Positions 15,354 to 24,204 of a stretch of 34,890 nt of DNA are shown piece after piece. Source of the stretch: an uncultured Prevotella sp. (GTDB lineage Bacteria > Bacteroidota > Bacteroidia > Bacteroidales > Bacteroidaceae); contig CALUGU010000023.1 in NCBI GenBank assembly GCA_944320255.1, positions 1 to 34,890 on the forward strand, written 5' to 3'. The notes beneath the pieces are model-generated. The model had not been told where the DNA came from. It worked only from the letters and a program-made list of their open reading frames with translations, and ran no database searches. A program made the position numbers and the translations under genes. Positions within the stretch are counted from its first letter, which is position 1, and each line of letters begins with the position of its first letter.

Positions 15354-15959
15354 ATGCGTAACAGTTTCATCATAGTAGGTTTCTTTATTCTCGGCACGCT
15401 TGTCGGCGTGTTCCATCTTATGCCCGGCTGGTTGTCCCACATCTACGCCGTCAGTTTCTACGCCCTTTGCGCCCTGATGTTCTTTGTCGGCATCAGCGTC
15501 GGCAGCGACACCGGCGTGCTCCGCAGCATCCGCTCCGTCAATCCGCGCCTCCTCCTTCTTCCCCTTGTCACCGTCGCCGGCACCCTTGGCGGCGTATCCC
15601 TTGCCGCAGGCCTTTTCCCCAGTCACACCCTTGCCGACTGCCTCGCCGTAGGTTCAGGCTTCGGCTACTACTCCCTTTCGAGCATCTTCATCACCGAATA
15701 CCGCGGCCCCGAACTCGGCACCGTGGCCCTGCTCGCCAACATCGCCCGCGAGCTTGTCGCCCTGCTGTGCGCCCCGTTGCTTGTGCGTTGGTTCGGTCGT
15801 TACGCCCCGATCTCCGTCGCCGGTGCAACGTCTATGGACACCACGCTCCCCGTCATCACCCTCGTTTCAGGCCGCGACGTCGTTGTCCTCTCCGTCTTCC
15901 ACGGCTTCCTCGTTGATTTCAGTGTGCCCTTCCTCGTCACCTTCTTTTGCAGCCTGTAG
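15354..15959 (+). CDS. lysO: LysO-type lysine exporter, C-terminal half
   Basis: The 201-residue hydrophobic protein carries the main LysO/DUF340 core: 'YALCALMFFVGISVG', 'GSGFGYYSLSSIFITEYRG', 'LGTVALLANIARELVALL' and 'GATSMDTTLPVI'. The acidic and small residues in 'FGYYSLSS' and 'TSMDTTLP' are conserved in the exporter and probably line the substrate path. About five to six membrane segments are seen. It needs the 87-residue partner upstream (15035-15298) to complete the fold. The ATG at 15354 is the first in frame and gives a hydrophobic N-terminus directly. A REP-like hairpin with six Ts ends the transcript right after the stop. Confidence 0.87.
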   Translation: MRNSFIIVGFFILGTLVGVFHLMPGWLSHIYAVSFYALCALMFFVGISVGSDTGVLRSIRSVNPRLLLLPLVTVAGTLGGVSLAAGLFPSHTLADCLAVGSGFGYYSLSSIFITEYRGPELGTVALLANIARELVALLCAPLLVRWFGRYAPISVAGATSMDTTLPVITLVSGRDVVVLSVFHGFLVDFSVPFLVTFFCSL

Positions 15960-15962
15960 CGT

Positions 15963-16010
15963 CCGTTACCGCGTACCTGTTGATTTGCAAATCCGAGGAA
16001 ACGGTTTTTT
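15963..16010 (+). terminator. REP-derived terminator after the lysine exporter genes
   Basis: CCGTT (15963-15967) and AACGG (16000-16004) enclose a degenerate REP palindrome centred on GATTTGCAAATC, and TTTTTT follows at 16005-16010. Confidence 0.65.
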
Positions 16011-16039
16011 AATTGCTTAATAAATGCACATTATATAAA

Positions 16040-16320
16040 AAGTATGTCCGTTTTTTGTCACAATGTCACGGTTCGATGTAAAGCCTTGACGGCCAGGAGT
16101 TTGCAGCGTGACATTGGTGACGATGGAACAGACCTTAATGTCACATCGTAACATCTTGGATTACAGTCAGTTACAGCGCGTTGTGACATTATGACAATAC
16201 ATTTGCCTTTCATAATAATTTCTTGCGATATACGGCCATTCACATTGCAAACGACCGCATATCACACGGCGAAAAGCCGTCTTCCGTCACTTCGTTTGCC
16301 ACTTGTTGCGCTGTTCCTGC
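16040..16320 (+). repeat. Dispersed ~235-bp element, copy 3
   Basis: The same order of landmarks as 2100-2335 is present: GTCACAATGTCAC, TTGGATTACAGT, GTTGTGACATTATGACA, TTCATAATAATTTC and CACACGGCGAAAAGCCGTC. It is more diverged than copies 1 and 2 are from each other. It lies between the lysine exporter and the fimbrial locus. Confidence 0.7.
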
Positions 16321-16520
16321 GGAATTGCAAATCCGAGGAAACAGGCAAGTAGGACATAATACCGTTCCTGCGGATTTGCAATTCCGCAGGTCGGAGTATA
16401 AGGATTTTCAATCCGCTTAATAAATACATCTTATAAGTATGTTGTAAGAATCTCGAAATGCAAATCCGAGGAGACGGCGATACTCACTTCCTGCGAAATG
16501 CAAATCCGAGGAAACGGAGA
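16309..16520. repeat. Cluster of REP-like palindromes
   Basis: At least four copies of a motif around TGCAAATCCGAGGAAAC / CCTGCGGATTTGCA occur at about 16313-16345, 16363-16391, 16451-16475 and 16486-16517. Related single copies lie at 367-397, 2072-2098, 2450-2478, 15977-16004 and 25758-25805. They resemble repetitive extragenic palindromes; no associated REP transposase is in the window. The remaining DNA from 15960 to 16615 shows no gene. Confidence 0.7.
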
Positions 16521-16540
16521 CGGGGCGACGGCAAAAACAA

Positions 16541-16572
16541 ACCGGCATCTTGCCAACTTGCAAGATGCCGGT
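16541..16572 (-). terminator. Intrinsic terminator of the fimbrial locus
   Basis: ACCGGCATCTTGC (16541-16553) pairs perfectly with GCAAGATGCCGGT (16560-16572) around a 6-nt loop. On the minus strand the hairpin is followed by TTTGTTTTTG, so it ends transcription of the large adhesin gene 44 bp after its stop. Confidence 0.85.
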
Positions 16573-16615
16573 CTTAATAGATGATACCACTAACTAAAAC
16601 ATTCTCTCCCTGCGA

Positions 16616-19600
16616 TTACATCACCTTGAACGTCTTTACCTCGCCGCTTTCCAGCGTCACGCGCACGATGCTTACGCCCTTGCCAATCGTGACAACCGCC
16701 TCGACGGTAAGGCCGCCGGCATATTCAGACAGCTTCATGCCGTCAGCCGTGTACGCCTCAACCTTCGCTATGACAGGCTGCGCCGAGCGCACAATAGCCC
16801 TGCCGTCCTGCGTTGCTATGTAAAGGTTGTCGGCCATCTCGTCGGCCAGGTCTGAAGCCTTGCGCTTGTCGCGCAGGGTGAAGCGGCCTATGCTCGAACC
16901 CATGTTGCTGAACGTCAGTTCGTTGTCCAGCGGGTAAGCCGTGCCCGTAACGTTGTCGTACAGCTCATAGTCGGCCGGGTCTACGCCGCCCTCCGCCGTG
17001 AAGCTGAGCGTCAGCGTGTCAGCCTCCGCCGTCAGTATGCCCACAGGTATCTCGGCGCGCCCGTCGGTCGGGTGGATGTCGTAAGCCCTGCCGTCGGCAA
17101 CGGTGAACACTGCCACCTTCGGACTCACCTCGTTGTCTATCAGCGTCCGCATTGCCGCGCCGCCCGTAGCCGTTACCACCGTAGAAGCCTCGGCGTCGCC
17201 GCGCTTCACAGTCATGCGCAGCAGGCTTGCCGCCTCGGCCTCTTGCGTTGTCTCGTCGTCGGCTTCGGCTTCCACTTCCTCAACGTCGGGCGACATCATC
17301 TCGCCGCTGAACGTCACGTCAAGTTCCGTAGTTGCCGTTGTTGCGTCTTTCGCCACGACGAAGAAGCCCTGCATTGGCTGTATGGTTTCCATTCCCTGCT
17401 GCGAGCTTACCACGCCGCCGTCGCCGTCGAGCGTTGCCGAGGTTATCGTGTTGCCGTCGTAGAACCTTATGCCGCTGACCTTTTCGCTGTTGGCTTCAAG
17501 GAACTTGGCCACGTCTATGCGGCTCATGAACGGGTTGGCGGCGGCGAACTCCGGCGCGTCTTCGGCGTTGTTTGCCGTTTTCTGCACGTTCAGCTTAGCC
17601 GTGTAAGTCTGTCCGCTAAGGTAAACCGTGCGCGGGATTTCCTCTGGCTCAGGTTTAGTCGGGTCGTCAGCCGCAGGCTTTATGCGCTCGTATGTGAATG
17701 CCTTGTTGTCCCCGGCTTCTTTGTTCTCGTAGACAAAGCGGTGGATGTCTGTACGGTCGATGCCGGTTTCCGTGATACTTGTCGTGTTTTGGTCGAAGTC
17801 GTTGTAATATGTGTATTCCGTCTGCGTCTTCGGGAAACGGAAGCGGAACTTCTGCGTTTCGGGCAGCGTGCCGTTGTCAACCCACAGCGAGAAGGCGTTG
17901 CTGTAACCAGTTTCGCCCTCGTTTGCGCCGCTTGCGTAGTTGAACTTCATGGCGTTGAAGTTGCGCGACCAGTTCGTTTCGCTTATCTCAATATTATTAG
18001 ATGCGCCGTCGATGAGCTTTCCCGGAGCGGTGCGTGCCCAGAGGCGTTGGTAAATCTGCGGGTCGAAGCGGTTTTCAGGCGTGTTCGTCCCGTCGAGTTC
18101 CGTGAAGTAAGCCGGCGCAGCCGTGCCGTCCTTGGGCACGAACATGTCACCCGTGTAAGTGTTTTTCAGCGGGGCGGCGAGCATGTAATATTTGTTAGGC
18201 TCAAGCTCCATTTCCACCCACGCCTTGTCGTAGTTCAGCTTATACACGCGGTCCACCGCCGCGCCCGGCTCGAAGTGGATGCCCTGCACGCAGTATTCGT
18301 CGCCCACCTTCACCTCGCCGTTGAGCACGGGGTAATGCCCTGCGCCCTGCGGTATTACGGCGTCCGTGCAGCAGTAAGGCGTGCCCGCCGTCCAGTTGTT
18401 CCACTCGTTCCAGTCGGTCGAGGCCGCGTCGGTGCGCCATGTCGTTGTCAGCGGGTGCACCGTGTACGGCGCGCTGCCCATCATTATGCCGCTGCCGTCG
18501 CGGAACGTCATAGTGTAGCGTCCCGGAGTGGTCAGCCGCAACGTATGGCTGAAGTAGCCTTCGTTGTCTGTTGTGAATGTTTTGTTGATGTTTTGGTCAG
18601 GCAGCTGGATGGTGTATTCAGTTCCAGCCATACCTTTTCCTTTGATCGTAATCATGTCGCCCACGCATACGTCAGTGGCTTCAACGCCCTCGATGCTCGT
18701 TGTGCAGCTTTCGGGGTCCATACAGTCGGGTATGCCGTCGTTGTCGATGTCGCCGCGGATGTACATTCCATAGAAGCTCTGAATGTCCAAAACTCCTACT
18801 ATGTTGGCTATCGTCAGGCGTACTTCGTCATACGCGCTTTGAGGTTGTATCGTTATCACCCTCTTGTCGCCAAAGCCTATTACGTCAACTCCAAGCACGT
18901 TCCAGTCATTGAGCTGTTCGTCGTTCTCCTTGCCGTTAAGGTAGGTCTTTACCGTCAGCCAGTCGCCAACGCCTATTCCCGCCACGTAAGTCTTGTTGTC
19001 AAGCACGATGCAGAGCTGGTGGCGGTAGTCGAGCGTGCGGCCAAGGTTCACGGCTATCGTGCTGCCTCCCGCACTCACGCCGCCGGCTATCGTCATCGGC
19101 GTGTCGAGGTCGTCGTCGATTAAATTGCTGATGTCGTTGACCGTGCTGCCTACAGCCACGCCGCCTACAAAGCTCGTAGCCTCGCCGTTGATGCTTGCCT
19201 CCGTTTCTTCCACGGATATTACGCTTGTTTTGCAGTACAAGGGCGAGTCGATGTCAGTGTCCGGGTCGTATTCGTCTTGAACGAAGGCGTAATAAATATC
19301 TAACTTGGAGAGCTGCAAGTCGAGAACTCCCGACTTCCACAACGCTATGGCGTCAAACTGTATGGCTTTGCCGTCTTCGTCAGTGGCGTCGAATATCGCG
19401 CAGAAGCGCAGCAGGTTGGCGTCGTTGCTGCCGCCGAGGCCTACCGACACCGTGTTGCTTTCGCTTATCACGCCGCGTGCCACTTCCTCGCCGTTATTGT
19501 ACAGGCGTATCTGGAAGAATTGAAGTGCGCTGAGGTTAAGGCCCGTCGTCTCGTTTCTTACCACGAAGCCGGCCTTGAACTGCGTACCCTCGTGTTGGCT

Positions 19601-21412
19601 GCCGTCGTAAATCAGGCTTGCGTCATTGGTCTGCACAGCTGACACGCAGAGGTTGTTGGCCACGCCAAGGCCGCCTACGTATGTGGCGTAGTCGTCGTAG
19701 CTTGGGCTTACGAGGTTTTCACGGTTGTCCAGGTCTGAAATCGAAACCAGCGCGCCGCTGCCGTCATGGCCAATTCCGTCGGGAGCTTTGTATTTTTCGG
19801 CTTCGCCTTCCTTGTTAACCAGAGGCGTGCCCATCAGCTCCTCCATCTTTTCAGGGTCGCTGAATTCCTCGCCAACGGTGAGGGTTATCTCTTCGTAGCA
19901 TTGGTTTGATGTGCCTGCGTAAGGGCAGCTCAGGCACGTGGCCCGGAATACGTATTCGCCCGGCTCGGTCATGTTAGTCACCTTTCCGCTCTGCGTCACG
20001 TTGGCGCTTGCCTCGTCAGGCTGGCTAACCAAGCTCCATTCTATTGACAGGTTCGGGTTCGACTCCAGCTGGTAAGAGTTTTGCGCGTCGCAGACGTTGG
20101 TGCTTACCGTCGGGTTAATTGGGCAGTTGTGCGCCACGTCGGCTTTCTGTCTTACGAAGCCGTAGCATACGCCCATCGTTCCCAAGTTGACAGCTAAGCC
20201 TGTATAGAAGCGCAGTTCCGCGCCGGAGAAGTCTTGGTTGGCCACAATCGACGCCGTGGCGTATCCGCCGTTACCCACCGCAAGGGCGAGCACGCCCGAC
20301 GAAACGGTCTGCTCGTCGATCTTGTCGCCTTTTTTGTTGAACAGGCAGATGGTGACAGTCGAGCCTATGCCGAGGTCTACCGCGCTGGCGTTGATGTACT
20401 TGAAGCCCACCTCGTCGCCGGCCTTGAACACTTCGCCCTCCGCGTCACTGTTCTCTTGTTCCACTATCAGCCTTGCGCCGCCTTGGTAGCCTACGGAGAT
20501 GATCGGCGTCAGCGGGGCGAACTCTTCCCATCCGTTGTCGCTGTCATCGTCAACAAGCTCCTCGCGGTCTCCGTCAAGGAAGGGCCAAGGTATGCCGAGG
20601 AGCACAGGGTTCCATCCCTTGTATTCCTTGAATTTAATCTTGTCTCTGTCTTCGGTCATATAGTCAGCTATGCCGTTATGTGTCAGTTTCGTTTCCTTAG
20701 GTGAGCCTACGTAGGCGTATTTTATCCTTGTAGTGCCTCCCACGGAGAGGTTCACGCCGCCGGCGTTGACGAGGCAAACCTCGTCGAACACTTGTGTGGG
20801 CTTCACCGTAAGATAAACGCAGGCGTCTTCTGTGCCTGGTATCTTGATGAGCGACAGCCCGATGCCCGATGCGCTCTGTCCTTCCTCTACGGCTAAGGTC
20901 TCAAGCAGCACTCCGTCACGGTAAATTCCTATTGACATCGCCTTAACGACATCGAGCGAAAGCACATTGTCGCCCGACGACGCCACCATGCAGAAGCCGG
21001 CTTCCGTGCCGGCGTCGAAGTAGTGCTCCGAACTGCGCACGCTGACTACGGGGCCGGCTGCTATTGAGGCTCCTACCACGTCGGTGCGGCTGGTGTAGTT
21101 GTCCAAGTCCTCGTCGGTAAGGTTGTCAAGGTTCTCAAAGAAGCCGCCTACCGATACGAACATCACCATCTTGTTTACCGAGTAGCCCTTGCCCGCCATG
21201 GCCTGGCGGTTGTCAAAGTAGTGGTATGAGTTGTTCCCGTCGGCTGTTTGCGTGCCGTCCTTGCTTGCGTCTTGCGTCCATATCTCCTTGCCGACAGTCA
21301 AAGGCTTTCCTTCGTTTTCTTCGCCTTCGTTGTTGTCTTGCGCGTAAAGCTGGACGCTGAACGTCAGCGCAAGCATCATAGTCAAATATGCTGTAATACG
21401 TTTCATAAACAT
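16616..21412 (-). CDS. Large secreted adhesin-like protein, terminal gene of the fimbrial locus, with T9SS-type C-terminus
   Basis: The start is placed at the ATG at 21412 (another lies at 21406), giving about 1,598 residues. Both precede the signal peptide 'MKRITAYLTMMLALTFSVQL' (cleavage near AQ-DN); a longer frame starting at 21457 would overlap the upstream gene. There is no lipobox. Four imperfect beta-sandwich repeats lie at about 95-230, 299-420, 562-710 and 760-884, most ending in an aromatic 'YAFV/YGMY'-like strand. A calcium-binding 'DIDNDGIPDCMDP' loop is near 887, an Ig-like segment near 900-980, and a 'WNEWNNWTAGTP...TDAVIPQG' module near 995. The last ~80 residues ('VEAYTADGMKLSEYAGG', 'KGVSIVRVTLESGEVKTFKVM') resemble a type A sorting domain of type IX secretion. 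Its position recalls Mfa5 of Porphyromonas, but no vWA motif is seen. Probable role: fimbria-associated adhesin. Confidence 0.8.
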   Translation of the reverse strand: MFMKRITAYLTMMLALTFSVQLYAQDNNEGEENEGKPLTVGKEIWTQDASKDGTQTADGNNSYHYFDNRQAMAGKGYSVNKMVMFVSVGGFFENLDNLTDEDLDNYTSRTDVVGASIAAGPVVSVRSSEHYFDAGTEAGFCMVASSGDNVLSLDVVKAMSIGIYRDGVLLETLAVEEGQSASGIGLSLIKIPGTEDACVYLTVKPTQVFDEVCLVNAGGVNLSVGGTTRIKYAYVGSPKETKLTHNGIADYMTEDRDKIKFKEYKGWNPVLLGIPWPFLDGDREELVDDDSDNGWEEFAPLTPIISVGYQGGARLIVEQENSDAEGEVFKAGDEVGFKYINASAVDLGIGSTVTICLFNKKGDKIDEQTVSSGVLALAVGNGGYATASIVANQDFSGAELRFYTGLAVNLGTMGVCYGFVRQKADVAHNCPINPTVSTNVCDAQNSYQLESNPNLSIEWSLVSQPDEASANVTQSGKVTNMTEPGEYVFRATCLSCPYAGTSNQCYEEITLTVGEEFSDPEKMEELMGTPLVNKEGEAEKYKAPDGIGHDGSGALVSISDLDNRENLVSPSYDDYATYVGGLGVANNLCVSAVQTNDASLIYDGSQHEGTQFKAGFVVRNETTGLNLSALQFFQIRLYNNGEEVARGVISESNTVSVGLGGSNDANLLRFCAIFDATDEDGKAIQFDAIALWKSGVLDLQLSKLDIYYAFVQDEYDPDTDIDSPLYCKTSVISVEETEASINGEATSFVGGVAVGSTVNDISNLIDDDLDTPMTIAGGVSAGGSTIAVNLGRTLDYRHQLCIVLDNKTYVAGIGVGDWLTVKTYLNGKENDEQLNDWNVLGVDVIGFGDKRVITIQPQSAYDEVRLTIANIVGVLDIQSFYGMYIRGDIDNDGIPDCMDPESCTTSIEGVEATDVCVGDMITIKGKGMAGTEYTIQLPDQNINKTFTTDNEGYFSHTLRLTTPGRYTMTFRDGSGIMMGSAPYTVHPLTTTWRTDAASTDWNEWNNWTAGTPYCCTDAVIPQGAGHYPVLNGEVKVGDEYCVQGIHFEPGAAVDRVYKLNYDKAWVEMELEPNKYYMLAAPLKNTYTGDMFVPKDGTAAPAYFTELDGTNTPENRFDPQIYQRLWARTAPGKLIDGASNNIEISETNWSRNFNAMKFNYASGANEGETGYSNAFSLWVDNGTLPETQKFRFRFPKTQTEYTYYNDFDQNTTSITETGIDRTDIHRFVYENKEAGDNKAFTYERIKPAADDPTKPEPEEIPRTVYLSGQTYTAKLNVQKTANNAEDAPEFAAANPFMSRIDVAKFLEANSEKVSGIRFYDGNTITSATLDGDGGVVSSQQGMETIQPMQGFFVVAKDATTATTELDVTFSGEMMSPDVEEVEAEADDETTQEAEAASLLRMTVKRGDAEASTVVTATGGAAMRTLIDNEVSPKVAVFTVADGRAYDIHPTDGRAEIPVGILTAEADTLTLSFTAEGGVDPADYELYDNVTGTAYPLDNELTFSNMGSSIGRFTLRDKRKASDLADEMADNLYIATQDGRAIVRSAQPVIAKVEAYTADGMKLSEYAGGLTVEAVVTIGKGVSIVRVTLESGEVKTFKVM

Positions 21413-21437
21413 ATCTTTTTCGTTGTGAAAGTCGTTA

Positions 21438-22691
21438 TTATTTTTCGCCAAAGACATTGACCGTGCTTCCTGTTATCACATACTTGTGGTTTCGGCGGAA
21501 ATAGAACTCGTTGCCTTGTACGTCCGGCGAAATCACGCCCGTGGCTCCGTCGGCATACGAAAGGTCTTTGGCGGTGAACCAGCCTTGATTGGTATACGTT
21601 GTTAGGGTTTCATATTTATATACAGCAATGCCTAACTTTGTTTTTGTTTGAAGTACGTAGGCGGTTAATGTCACGTCCTTTTTATCGTCTAATCCTCTTT
21701 CGTGGTCAATCAGGATATAATTGTCTTCTTTATTTTCTCCTGTTTGGATAAGAGGATTTTTAGGGGTAAGGAAGCCGTCATAGGATGCCATTGGCGCATT
21801 GGTGTAAACATTATTCATCAATAGGGCTATTTGGCTTATGTCATACCACAGAAAGTTTGCGCCCTGGCCAGGTTGAAATTGGCCTAACGTTAATTTGACT
21901 TCCACTTTTGCTACGGCGCGGTACAGCGTTCCTGTTACGCCTTGGTTGACTTCTTCTTCGGTAGTGCCGTATTTAATTATCGGGTCGCTGCTGTCTATGG
22001 TATGGCAGTAGCCATAGAAGAATTGCGGAGTAAACAATGCTTTGAATTTATCTGCCTTGAAACTATTGTATATACCACTGTTGTGCGTAAAACTTCCCAC
22101 GGTTTCATCTGTTTTAGCTTGTTCGAGTATTGTCATCTCAAATTGTTCATACGTCATGCCGTCGAGGTCGTTGTTCAATTTGAACCAGGCCCTTTCGTCG
22201 CCGTCGTAAGCTATCGCGATGACGCGGTACTCGAAGCCGTAGATTTTGCGGAGCTGCGCTCCTTCCACCACGTAGTTGTCAGCGTGTTCGGAGTCGGCGG
22301 CTTTTTCTTCCTCTGTCTTTGGGCGGCAAGTCAGTCCTTCTTGGAAGTTCGTCGGGTCGTAAACGAAGTCGCCGGCGGGTTTCCCCGTCACGTCGGGGTC
22401 GCTGCGGCGGAACACTATCACCGTGGCCTCGTCGATGCTCTTTATCTCTTCCGTGCCGCCTACGAGGTCGTCGCTGTCTATCGTGCCGTCGCCGTTGGTG
22501 TCGCCCTGTTCGGGCGGCGCGGCGCGCGACGTCATGTCGTCAGTGTCCCACTCTCCGCTGAAGCTGATGCTCAGCGGCACTACGGTCTCCGTTGTCCCAG
22601 GCACGCCGGGGACCTCTTGCGCGTCGTCGGTGCATGACGCGGCGCAGAGGCCGAGGGCTGCAAACAGTATGTATGTAAGTTGTTTCTTCAT
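21438..22691 (-). CDS. Accessory fimbrillin-like lipoprotein, candidate tip subunit
   Basis: The ATG at 22691 is chosen because it begins the lipoprotein signal peptide (MKKQLTYILFAALGLCAASC, Cys20); a longer frame would overlap the upstream gene. In the 417 residues, Arg56 ('DMTSRAAPP') sits where Arg-specific cleavage matures fimbrillins. It is followed at 64-76 by a dockerin-like calcium loop 'DTNGDGTIDSDDL'. The next part ('EATVIVFRRSD', 'YRVIAIAYDG') is fimbrillin-like, and 'GTLYRAVAKVEVKLTLG' fits the second domain. The protein stops at 'NHKYVITGSTVNVFGEK' and lacks the C-terminal donor-strand extension of its paralogues, so it may accept but not donate a strand, as expected at a fimbrial tip. 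The centre (about 21590-22140) is AT-rich. It lies 13 bp after the preceding gene and 25 bp before the adhesin gene. Confidence 0.8.
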   Translation of the reverse strand: MKKQLTYILFAALGLCAASCTDDAQEVPGVPGTTETVVPLSISFSGEWDTDDMTSRAAPPEQGDTNGDGTIDSDDLVGGTEEIKSIDEATVIVFRRSDPDVTGKPAGDFVYDPTNFQEGLTCRPKTEEEKAADSEHADNYVVEGAQLRKIYGFEYRVIAIAYDGDERAWFKLNNDLDGMTYEQFEMTILEQAKTDETVGSFTHNSGIYNSFKADKFKALFTPQFFYGYCHTIDSSDPIIKYGTTEEEVNQGVTGTLYRAVAKVEVKLTLGQFQPGQGANFLWYDISQIALLMNNVYTNAPMASYDGFLTPKNPLIQTGENKEDNYILIDHERGLDDKKDVTLTAYVLQTKTKLGIAVYKYETLTTYTNQGWFTAKDLSYADGATGVISPDVQGNEFYFRRNHKYVITGSTVNVFGEK

Positions 22692-22704
22692 CGTTGTTGT
22701 TTTA

Positions 22705-24180
22705 TTAATCAAGCGTTATTTCGTGTTCTTCATCAAATCTGCCGTGTATGCCTTCGCCACTGCCGCCGACATACGGGCCGTGCACGAAGCCGGGGTCTAC
22801 CTCGATGTTCACGTCTACGGTGCTCGTCTCGCCGGCCACGTGCTCGAACTTTCCGCTCATCGTCACGCGCACGTTGGCGTAAGAGTAGAAGCACATCTCG
22901 CCTTGCGAGTTGTTGTAGACGTAGTAGTTGTCGCTGGCGTCAGTCACTCCGCCCTTGTAAATGGCGGTTGTCTTCTCATCGAGGCTGACGCTGCTTTCAG
23001 GGCGTATCTCGAAGTCCTTGTAGTTCGTCGAGGCCTTGTCTTCGGTCTGTTCGGCCTGTGTGTCAGCGCCGCCGGTTTCTCCCGTGCCTTCAGTGTCGTC
23101 AGTGACGTCGCCGCCCATGCGGTAATAGACTCTCATACGCAGGTGCATCCCTTCCTTGCTGGGCAGCAGGAACGTCGAGAGCGTTGTCTCGTCGTCGTCC
23201 TCGGCCAGCTCCTTCGAGTCGAGCAGCACGAACTTTCCGCTTTCCGTCCACTCGTCCTGCTGCTCCTCGTCGGTCGCTGCCTTTAAAGGCTCGGTGTATT
23301 CGCCGGTATGCGTGTCAGCCCAAGCCACGGGGTAAAACTCTCCGTGGTCGCCGTTGAGGTTGATGGACGTAGGGTAGTTGTCGCCCCACAGCTCAATCTT
23401 CTCAACCGCCTCGCCCGGTATCTCCGTGATGTTCAGGTTCAGCTGGCCGACAATGCGGAAGATGCGGCCGGTGAAATATATGTCAATACCATTATCTTTA
23501 TCTTGAAAATAACATCCATCAGGGAATTCCTCTGCTAAATCTCTGTGTGATTCAAGTTGGTTGTTGTCATTATTCCCGTGTAAAATTCCATAAAACAATT
23601 CGGGTGTTTTATACCCATTGTTCTTATTCAGGGTTAATGGTATGTTTGAAGCTGTGGATGGTTTTACGCTGAAAAGATTGTTGTCACGGTCGCTTTTAGA
23701 ATAGGCCAATGCCCTTGAAAGTACGTATGTGTCAATTCTTGAACCATATCCCGAAGTCGGTTTTTCTTGAGAAATATGTTCTGTGCATGAAGCGAACCTG
23801 TCATTGCCTATTACGTTTACGTCATCACCGGTTATCTGGACTGTTTTTTCATATTTCAAGTTTGCGCCATGATTTTCAGGCCAGCTTGAAGCGTAATATC
23901 TGTTTTCTTTGAATATAAGCACATCTATCGCGTCGGCGCGGCAGATGCCGTCCACCTGCGGGCCTGTTGCGTCGTCGGGGGCTACATATCCGCGTGTGGC
24001 TCCGATGCCGTTAGCTCCGGAGCCGCTGATTACGATGCCCTTGTCGGGGTCGGGTGTGATGACGGCGGAGCCGTCGCCGGCCGCCGTGAGCGTGTCGTCC
24101 TGCGTGCAGCCGGTGGCGAGCATGGCGGCGGCAATCATTGCCGCGCCCGCCAGTATTCTTGTAGTGTTATGTCGTGTCAT
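22705..24180 (-). CDS. Accessory fimbrillin-like lipoprotein, 491 residues
   Basis: A lipoprotein signal peptide ends in 'LATGC' (Cys25), and Arg63 in 'GIGATRGYVAP' is the likely maturation site. A first domain has 'ADAIDVLIFKENRYY', the strand typical of fimbrillins after the N-terminal linker. A second begins near 'IDIYFTGRIFRIVGQLNLNI'. An acidic Thr/Glu/Gly-rich insert ('TDDTEGTGETGGADTQ') lies near residue 360. The C-terminus 'STVDVNIEVDPGFVHGPYVG' could supply a donor strand. By position between the 398-residue subunit and the candidate tip it is an accessory or adaptor subunit. GC content drops to 32-42% in 60-bp blocks at 23521-23700, against about 57% at 23281-23340, which suggests exchange of the central segment. 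A close family name is not recognised. Confidence 0.75.
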   Translation of the reverse strand: MTRHNTTRILAGAAMIAAAMLATGCTQDDTLTAAGDGSAVITPDPDKGIVISGSGANGIGATRGYVAPDDATGPQVDGICRADAIDVLIFKENRYYASSWPENHGANLKYEKTVQITGDDVNVIGNDRFASCTEHISQEKPTSGYGSRIDTYVLSRALAYSKSDRDNNLFSVKPSTASNIPLTLNKNNGYKTPELFYGILHGNNDNNQLESHRDLAEEFPDGCYFQDKDNGIDIYFTGRIFRIVGQLNLNITEIPGEAVEKIELWGDNYPTSINLNGDHGEFYPVAWADTHTGEYTEPLKAATDEEQQDEWTESGKFVLLDSKELAEDDDETTLSTFLLPSKEGMHLRMRVYYRMGGDVTDDTEGTGETGGADTQAEQTEDKASTNYKDFEIRPESSVSLDEKTTAIYKGGVTDASDNYYVYNNSQGEMCFYSYANVRVTMSGKFEHVAGETSTVDVNIEVDPGFVHGPYVGGSGEGIHGRFDEEHEITLD

Positions 24181-24204
24181 ATATCTTTGGTTTTTTCTTG
24201 GTTT

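Noticed and set aside
17072-19123. 683-residue open frame on the plus strand
   Set aside because: It lies wholly antisense to the adhesin gene and its protein is rich in His/Arg/Val with no domain. It is a shadow of GC-rich codons on the other strand.
16616-21412. Assignment of the giant adhesin as Mfa5 with a vWA domain
   Set aside because: No DxSxS metal-site motif could be found, so only the position in the locus is shared.
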